Shown in pieces: positions 38,369-43,577 of a DNA stretch of 43,577 nt. Each line of letters starts with the position of its first letter. The stretch's first letter is position 1. The translations under genes were made by a program, and so were the position numbers. Source of the DNA: Lachnospiraceae bacterium (lineage in GTDB: Bacteria > Bacillota > Clostridia > Lachnospirales > Lachnospiraceae); assembly GCA_014804645.1 (NCBI GenBank), contig JAAUZI010000039.1:54072-97648 (forward strand). Direction: 5' to 3'. Under the pieces are notes generated by a model. It had not been told where the DNA came from, searched no databases, and saw nothing but the letters and a program-made list of their open reading frames with translations.

Positions 38369-39772
38369 CTACTCTATGATTGTACTTTCCAATATGTTCA
38401 GCGGCGATACGGATGCCGGTATAGGGCTTCCATCGTCCGGCAGAGAACCCTCTCTATATACAGTCACGGTAATATCATACATCTGGCGCAGATTTTCCAT
38501 CGTCTCGGCAGATAGATCGGCCGGCATCGCCGGAGCTGCATCACTTGTATCCGGATACTCCATATTCCTGGCAGCATAACCGATACCTCGATAGCGTACC
38601 CCTGTATCTACCATACTGTCATAACCGCTGGGAGCCACAGATGTCGGACTTCCCAGAACCGTATCCAGATTGTCATCATAAATCTTGACATTCGTCGCCA
38701 GATTCAAATTTACATGATATCCCAGTTCCGAGAAAGATACTCTGGTATCGCTGACTGCCAAATTCTTCTGCTTGTAGAGATAGCATCGAAGCTCTTTGTC
38801 AGTACTGTTCAGAATCGTGATTTTATCGTTGGCGATCTTCACAGCCGAACCTGTTCCACGGCTGTAAGCCGGATAATACAGGACAGACAGATTCAGATGA
38901 TCCAGGGACGAATCCATCGGCTGATTAAATATCTCTTTACTGAGTTCCGAACTGCTACTGTCCATATCAAACTGATAGGTTGTCGAAGGAATGCTGAAAG
39001 TCTTGGGCGTACCGGATTCGTTGACCCCATACTGATAATTGTCAACCTGATACTGATACTCACAGCTTACCTCAACTATATAATTATCACCGGACTTCTT
39101 AAAATCAATCTTGATTTCCCGATTGGTGATCTTTATCTTGCTGGTGTCCACCTCGCTGCCGGAATGCGTGATAGTGGGAGCAGGAGATGCTGACGGAGCA
39201 GGAGATACTGTACTCTCCTCATTGGTCCATACCACTGCCACTTCTTCCGCAATCTGAGCCAACGCATCCGCATCCATACTCTGGAGACCCACATAGGCCG
39301 CCGCATTTTGAGAGGAACGGTTTTCATAGATCAGTGCCTCCATGTCTGCCGCCAGGCTGCTATGGCTTTTCAGATTGACTTCCACATCATAATGTTCATT
39401 TTGATAAACCATATCAAGAATCCGAAAATCCATATTTCCCCCGGGTATTGGACCGGATACAAGCGTATGCGTGGCAGGGTCAACAATCTGTGTAGTGACA
39501 CTGCCGCTCACGCTGAAACTTTTTCCGTCAACATTGACAAACTGGTCACATATCTCCTTCACCGAGTATGCCTTAAAATTCTCCAGCACTGTCTGTGCTG
39601 CCGCCGTAGTCTGCTGGCGTGTTCGAGACCGGGCATTATATATAGTGGACGAAAGAAAAGTATGTAATATCGGCAGTATGGCAACAGACAAAATGATAAT
39701 GGCCACTATGACTTCCACCAGCGTCATACCTGCGTTATTCAATTTTCTGTCCCGCCGTCTCCAAATCTTCAT
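38369..39772 (-). CDS. Minor prepilin (PilV/GspI-like), 467 residues
   Basis: This class III prepilin has signal RRRDRKLNNAG, cleavage after Gly15, mature MTLVEVIVAIIILSVAILPI with Glu5, and the AQTVLENFKAY helix typical of PilV/GspI. The ectodomain of about 400 residues is longer than usual for PilV and includes a Pro/Ser/Ala linker (VSPAPSASPAPTITHSGSE) that may separate two domains; the second domain is beta-rich. The gene ends 79 bases before the PilX-like gene, in a gap that contains a small palindrome. A role as a tip-complex pilin is likely, with the ectodomain exposed. Confidence 0.85.
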   Translation of the reverse strand: MKIWRRRDRKLNNAGMTLVEVIVAIIILSVAILPILHTFLSSTIYNARSRTRQQTTAAAQTVLENFKAYSVKEICDQFVNVDGKSFSVSGSVTTQIVDPATHTLVSGPIPGGNMDFRILDMVYQNEHYDVEVNLKSHSSLAADMEALIYENRSSQNAAAYVGLQSMDADALAQIAEEVAVVWTNEESTVSPAPSASPAPTITHSGSEVDTSKIKITNREIKIDFKKSGDNYIVEVSCEYQYQVDNYQYGVNESGTPKTFSIPSTTYQFDMDSSSSELSKEIFNQPMDSSLDHLNLSVLYYPAYSRGTGSAVKIANDKITILNSTDKELRCYLYKQKNLAVSDTRVSFSELGYHVNLNLATNVKIYDDNLDTVLGSPTSVAPSGYDSMVDTGVRYRGIGYAARNMEYPDTSDAAPAMPADLSAETMENLRQMYDITVTVYREGSLPDDGSPIPASVSPLNILESTIIE

Positions 39773-39816
39773 GAATACAATAACCTTCTTCCTACACCAT
39801 CAAAACTTTCCGTCGT

Positions 39817-40581
39817 TTACTCCGCAGGCGCAATTTCCCCGCCCTCGGTATTCTCAGTTTCTACGCTATTATTATCGGCAGATTCTTCAGGAATCACAAT
39901 CTCCCCAAAAATATTGTCCGTACCGGCTATATAGGGCACAATATCCGGCGCCACATACTCTTTCCCCGTTCCGGTCACACTGTAAAATACCAGATCTATA
40001 TGGCCGGACAGCTTGGGATTCTCCGTATCTCCCTTGGTAAAGGCTATATTTTGAATCCCGATTCTATTGTTACTGTCATAAATCGTCTGAATCATGCTCT
40101 TCAGTCCAGGATAACCCACCTCATTCACATAGGTGGCATACAGCTCTCTATACTGAATCTCCTGGGTATATTTTTCGCTTGCAGCGGCGGAAACCGTCTC
40201 TGCGGAGACCACATGAATGGCATCTCCCCTTTCCACATTGATTGACAGAAACTCCCCGTCATTACCCTGCTGCATCTGCACCGCCAGCATGATGGCATCC
40301 TCATCTCTGGCGTCTGCCGGATACACTGCTAACAATTCATCTATTAACTGCTCCGTCATCTGAATGCCGCTCAGATTGTTCTCTCTGTTGTCATAATATC
40401 CCTTGAGCTGGTTTACACGCTGGGACAGACTCTTGTTGGACGTTTCGATGGCTTCCGCCTCCGTCGTCAGTTTCTGAAATACGAATACATACACCAAAAT
40501 CATCAGCAGGGCGCCAATGGCAGCCACATATAGCAGAAGATTTTTATTTTTATTGCCACTCGCTGCTTTCTTCTCAGCCAT
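39817..40581 (-). CDS. pilO: Pilus inner-membrane alignment protein PilO-like
   Basis: This 254-residue bitopic membrane protein has a cytoplasmic basic N-terminus, one helix at about residues 14-33 (NLLLYVAAIGALLMILVYVF) and a coiled coil (EAIETSNKSLSQRVNQLKGYY). The ferredoxin-like PilO domain fits the IQMTEQLIDELLAVYPADAR, VVSAETVSAAASEKY and IGIQNIAFTKGD strands. The last 25 residues are acidic and low complexity. Its start codon directly follows the stop of the PilM-PilN fusion gene. In other systems PilO pairs with PilN, which here is the C-terminal part of the upstream fusion. Confidence 0.82.
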   Translation of the reverse strand: MAEKKAASGNKNKNLLLYVAAIGALLMILVYVFVFQKLTTEAEAIETSNKSLSQRVNQLKGYYDNRENNLSGIQMTEQLIDELLAVYPADARDEDAIMLAVQMQQGNDGEFLSINVERGDAIHVVSAETVSAAASEKYTQEIQYRELYATYVNEVGYPGLKSMIQTIYDSNNRIGIQNIAFTKGDTENPKLSGHIDLVFYSVTGTGKEYVAPDIVPYIAGTDNIFGEIVIPEESADNNSVETENTEGGEIAPAE

Positions 40582-42306
40582 CTACTCCACCTGCCCTTCT
40601 GCCTGCTGGCTCTCCGCCGCTGTCTGCACATCCGCTCCCACCTGCGCTGTCGGCTCCTGTCCAGGCAGATAACCATTGGGGTAATAGGTACAAATAACAA
40701 TGAACTCCACATAACGGCGATACTCCGCCTCGTCCGGATCATCAGTCTCCTCGTCCTCTATCTCCTGCATACTACTCAGTGCCACATACTGCAGACTGGC
40801 AAATTCGCGAAGATTCTGTATGATACCGGCAGCTGTATTCTTATCCGCCACCTGCATGCGAAGCGCCGCTTGATCATCATTGGATGAGAATTCAAGCACC
40901 GCCACATCTGCAGGGAGTTTCTGCTCCAGTTCGCTGAGGAAGTTTAAAATATTGTCATTGGGGCGGTTTGTCATCAAATGCCCCATCAGTACATCCTGAT
41001 ACAGAGTCGTCACAGCATTATATCTCAAATAGATCTGTTCTGCCGGAAGATAAGTACTCTCCAACCCCTGCAGACGTTTCTGCTCCTCCAATGCGCTCTG
41101 ATAAGTCATATATCCGTTGGCTGCCAGCGCAGCGGAGGCTGCTACAAAGAATATACCCAGCAACACCGCCAGAGAATTGCTGTTGCTCTCCTTCTTTATT
41201 TTTTGCTGCTTTTCGCTACTGATAAAGCTTACCGGAGCCATGGTAGCGCCGATACAGGCCACATAGTTGAAGAGGTCGCCGTCGCCCATGGTGGGATGCC
41301 ACACGATGCCCTCCAGCTTGCGGAACACGTTGGTTTTGATGCCCAGCTCGTTGGTCAGCAGCTTGTTCAGCCCGCTCATATCGCCGCCCATGCCCATGAG
41401 ATAGACCTGTTCAATAGGCTCGGGATTGCGGGAATTGTAGAAGTCCACCACTCTGGAAATACTGTTGATCAGGGGAGCCAGCGCCCGGGTCACATTGATT
41501 CGGGCCTGAGCAATCTCCATGTCATCGTCCTGCTCCAAATCCGGCTCCACAACACGAGTGTCACTGTCCAGAGCGACTTTGATACAGGACCGACGTTTGA
41601 TCAGCTCCCATGCGTCCTTATCCTCAATCACATCAAAAGCAGGATTGGCTGCCACCTCATGAATAGCGTCTTCAATTCCGTAATTAATGCTCCTCTGGAG
41701 CATCATATTGTTGTCCTTGACCACCGTGATAATGGTCTGGCTCTCCTCGATTTTCAATATCATGGAGGGAATCTTGTTGGCCTCTTTCTTTACCGCTTGA
41801 TAGATGCTGTTTCCCACATAATCCAAGTCCACCAGCATCAGTCCGCAGCTCTGGGCCAGCGCCTCATAGCTGGCTATCAGCCCTTTCTCAGCCGCCACCA
41901 GCAGCACACGGCTCTTTCCTGCGTTGTCCCCGTCTTTAAAAGTCTCCAGCACCACATGGGAAATCTCATGATCAGACAGGTCAATGGGAAAATAGTCTTT
42001 CAGATTGGCCTTAATCATGGACTCCATCATATTCGGTTTCACAGGGGGGAGCATTACCTCCCTGTTGATGATCTTGCTGGAGGCCACCGTAAAAACAGCC
42101 CTCTTGGTCTTGATTTTGTTTCGATATAAGGCCTCCTTGATCGCAGTGCGCAGTCCCGCACTCTCCTTCAGGTAGCCGTCTTCTATTACATTAAGTGGAG
42201 TCGGCACCATGGCAAATCTGTATACCCTGGGCGTCTTCACCTTATAATCCATCTCACATAATTTGATAAAGCTATATCCAATCTCAATACTGACAACTTT
42301 AGCCAT
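40582..42306 (-). CDS. pilM: PilM-PilN fusion protein
   Basis: Residues 1-360 are PilM: an actin-like ASKHA fold with VVSIEIGYSFIKLCEM, LVDLDYVGNSIYQA, VYLMGMGGDMSGLNKLL and a nucleotide pocket region. Residues 370-400 form a basic linker followed by one membrane helix (LAVLLGIFFVAASAALAANG). Residues 400-530 are PilN-like: a coiled coil (LEEQKRLQGLESTYLPAEQI) and DVAVLEFSSNDDQAALRMQV strands of the ferredoxin-like fold. PilM and PilN are separate in most bacteria, where PilN's short cytoplasmic N-terminal peptide docks on PilM; here they are one chain. The C-terminal 40 residues are acidic and low complexity. It abuts pilO. Confidence 0.88.
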   Translation of the reverse strand: MAKVVSIEIGYSFIKLCEMDYKVKTPRVYRFAMVPTPLNVIEDGYLKESAGLRTAIKEALYRNKIKTKRAVFTVASSKIINREVMLPPVKPNMMESMIKANLKDYFPIDLSDHEISHVVLETFKDGDNAGKSRVLLVAAEKGLIASYEALAQSCGLMLVDLDYVGNSIYQAVKKEANKIPSMILKIEESQTIITVVKDNNMMLQRSINYGIEDAIHEVAANPAFDVIEDKDAWELIKRRSCIKVALDSDTRVVEPDLEQDDDMEIAQARINVTRALAPLINSISRVVDFYNSRNPEPIEQVYLMGMGGDMSGLNKLLTNELGIKTNVFRKLEGIVWHPTMGDGDLFNYVACIGATMAPVSFISSEKQQKIKKESNSNSLAVLLGIFFVAASAALAANGYMTYQSALEEQKRLQGLESTYLPAEQIYLRYNAVTTLYQDVLMGHLMTNRPNDNILNFLSELEQKLPADVAVLEFSSNDDQAALRMQVADKNTAAGIIQNLREFASLQYVALSSMQEIEDEETDDPDEAEYRRYVEFIVICTYYPNGYLPGQEPTAQVGADVQTAAESQQAEGQVE

Positions 42307-42320
42307 CTATAGTATCTCCT

Positions 42321-43082
42321 TCAACCTAAGCCCGTAAATGATAAATACCAGGCTATCATCTGTTCCCCCCACATGGCGGACAGAGCGATACCCATGGCCA
42401 GATAAGGTCCCATGGCCAACACACGGCCCTCACCGGAAAGTTTCATCCGGCAGATATGTATCACGGAACCCAGTATACAACCTAGCAGGAAACCCAGCAA
42501 ATTCAGTTTCCAGCCTATCAACAGTCCGGTTACGGCCATCAGTTTTACGTCGCCGCCCCCGATACCCCGCCCCTTGGTGACTAGATAAATCAATAATAGC
42601 GGAATGCTAACCGAGAGGAGGCCGATTCCATAGGAAAGCCAGTTTGATAGGTCTGTCACCACACGAACCAGCCCCAGGGTTAGTATAAAGATATTGATCC
42701 CCAGAGGGATCTCATAAGTTCTGAAATCAATGACGCTGAGTACGAGCAGCGCACTGAACAACAAGCAATAGAGTAGGGAATCTATGCTTAGCCCGTACCG
42801 CCAGAACACCAGCAGGTACAAGCCCCCGTTCAGCGCCTCTATGACGGGGTACTGAACGGAGATCTTACTACCACATTTGCGGCACTTGCCCCTGAGCACC
42901 AGATAGCTGAAGAGAGGTACAAGGTCATACCACTTCAACTGATACCCACAACTCATACAGTGGGACCTGGTTGTCGCTATATTCTCTTTTTTGGGTATTC
43001 GGTAAATACATACATTTAAAAAGCTACCGATGATGATTCCATAGAGGAATACCACTATGTAGAGGAATATTGTTGGGAGCAT
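42321..43082 (-). CDS. pilD: Prepilin peptidase/N-methyltransferase
   Basis: This 253-residue polytopic A24 aspartic protease cleaves class III prepilin signals and methylates the new N-terminus. The zinc tetracysteine Cys42, Cys45, Cys67, Cys70 (CMSCGYQ...CRKCGS) and the GSFLNVCIYRIP loop are bacterial PilD features; the catalytic Asp119 (SVIDFRTYEIP) and Asp178 (GGGDVKLMA, the GxGD motif) are present. About seven membrane helices are visible. It lies between the major pilin and PilM-PilN genes with short gaps (21 and 14 bases), so it is part of the pilus operon and processes the five prepilins encoded here. Confidence 0.95.
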   Translation of the reverse strand: MLPTIFLYIVVFLYGIIIGSFLNVCIYRIPKKENIATTRSHCMSCGYQLKWYDLVPLFSYLVLRGKCRKCGSKISVQYPVIEALNGGLYLLVFWRYGLSIDSLLYCLLFSALLVLSVIDFRTYEIPLGINIFILTLGLVRVVTDLSNWLSYGIGLLSVSIPLLLIYLVTKGRGIGGGDVKLMAVTGLLIGWKLNLLGFLLGCILGSVIHICRMKLSGEGRVLAMGPYLAMGIALSAMWGEQMIAWYLSFTGLG

Positions 43083-43103
43083 TTAAGTGTCCTTCTTATA
43101 ACA

Positions 43104-43532
43104 TTATGGTGTTTCTACTGCCGTAACGGTAATTGTTGGATTAGCGCCAGCGGTAATGTTAACCGTTATCGTGCAGCTTGTAAAAGTAGTTCTGTTTGTA
43201 AGGTAGTCCAACGTTGTGGGCAGTCCCGCATTTGTCATTGCATCCGCCACAGCACCTGTTGTTGCAATTCCTGTGCCACTACCAGGGTTCCGGGTGAGAG
43301 TAATGCTGTCACCATTTGCCAACGTAGAAGTTGCATCAGGATCAACATAGTACACCTGCAGAGCGTTTACGATAGCTTCGATATTGTCTCTGTCTGCGGT
43401 AGCACGGCCTCTCTCCACATATCTCATGTACTGGGGAGCCAGCACGCCGATCAGCACTGCCATGATGGCGATAACGATGATTAACTCGATCAGGGAGAAA
43501 CCATTGTTATTCATTTTGTTTCTGTTCTTCAT
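43104..43532 (-). CDS. pilA: Major type IV pilin (PilA-like)
   Basis: This 142-residue prepilin has the short signal MKNRNKMNNNG, mature start FSLIELIIVIAIMAVLIGVL with Glu5, and a curved helix ending VERGRATADRDNIEAIVNAL. The C-terminal part is small, Thr/Gly-rich (TLTRNPGSGTGIATTG, TVNITAGANPTITVTAV) and contains only one cysteine, so the disulphide loop of Gram-negative pilins is absent. Its small size, position first in the operon and strong AAAGGAGAGG ribosome binding site support the major-subunit role. Any upstream promoter is outside or at the window edge. Confidence 0.9.
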   Translation of the reverse strand: MKNRNKMNNNGFSLIELIIVIAIMAVLIGVLAPQYMRYVERGRATADRDNIEAIVNALQVYYVDPDATSTLANGDSITLTRNPGSGTGIATTGAVADAMTNAGLPTTLDYLTNRTTFTSCTITVNITAGANPTITVTAVETP

Positions 43533-43577
43533 AATAAACCTCTCCTTTACTTTATATAATTTGGTTTTTATCTTATA

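Noticed and set aside
1..43577. tRNA or rRNA genes
   Set aside because: No cloverleaf-like segment with a TTCGAnTC arm or rRNA-like stretch was found by eye on either strand; a tRNAscan run would be needed to exclude this fully.

Overview
This window looks like chromosomal DNA of an anaerobic, gut-type Clostridia, most likely Lachnospiraceae. The basis is mid-range GC, AGGAGG-type ribosome binding sites, consensus sigma-A promoters, a T-box leader, ferredoxin-dependent oxidoreductases, oxygen-sensitive 2-hydroxyacyl-CoA-dehydratase-like enzymes and type IV pilus genes of Gram-positive layout. Species cannot be read from the sequence. LAYOUT. (1) 1-155, minus: the first 51 codons of an ABC permease. 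(2) 279-3963, minus: a four-subunit 2-oxoacid:ferredoxin oxidoreductase operon (porC-porD-porA-porB). A consensus promoter and a T-box leader whose specifier reads AUC (isoleucine) precede it, and an approximately 89-bp near-perfect inverted repeat sits between porC and porD. (3) 4104-11957: a divergently transcribed cluster with a CooC-like nickel-type ATPase, two HgdB/HgdA-like double-cubane-family subunits, an HgdC-type ATP-dependent activator, a 58-residue membrane peptide and a 240-residue piece of acetyl-CoA synthase. An Rpn-type nuclease gene, a P-loop kinase and a GNAT acetyltransferase are interspersed. This combination of CODH/ACS-type and dehydratase-type parts, with no CODH and no CoA-transferase, is the most unusual metabolic unit here. 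(4) 11996-13687: pilB, alone. (5) 13832-17567: a Gld-type ABC transporter operon (ATPase, permease-GldG fusion, DUF4340) in which the DUF4340 start seems to carry a one-base frameshift. (6) 17736-28444: housekeeping genes, mostly minus: HAM1-like NTPase, trmL, aminotransferase with Lrp regulator, AIR-synthase/HypE-like protein, VanW protein, a 34-residue membrane peptide, metallophosphatase, galactokinase, aldo-keto reductase with ferredoxin tail, and a CapA lipoprotein. (7) 28545-29628: a second Rpn-type nuclease gene behind a promoter-hairpin leader. (8) 30007-34339: an AT-rich island with a 53-residue peptide gene, an attenuator-like terminator, a 950-residue protein with an HExxH motif and a SIR2-like protein. 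It resembles a defence or toxin-type operon that I do not recognise. (9) 34465-43532, minus: a type IV pilus operon running major pilin, prepilin peptidase, PilM-PilN fusion, PilO, and four minor prepilins of which the last is about 850 residues. HOW THE PARTS WORK TOGETHER. The por enzyme plus its Ile T-box suggests reductive carboxylation of an acyl-CoA to an isoleucine precursor 2-oxoacid. The divergent cluster probably makes and energises a low-potential metallocluster enzyme of unknown substrate. PilB at 12-13.7 kb presumably powers the pilus encoded at 34-43 kb. All family assignments come from reading the translated sequences; no database search was run.
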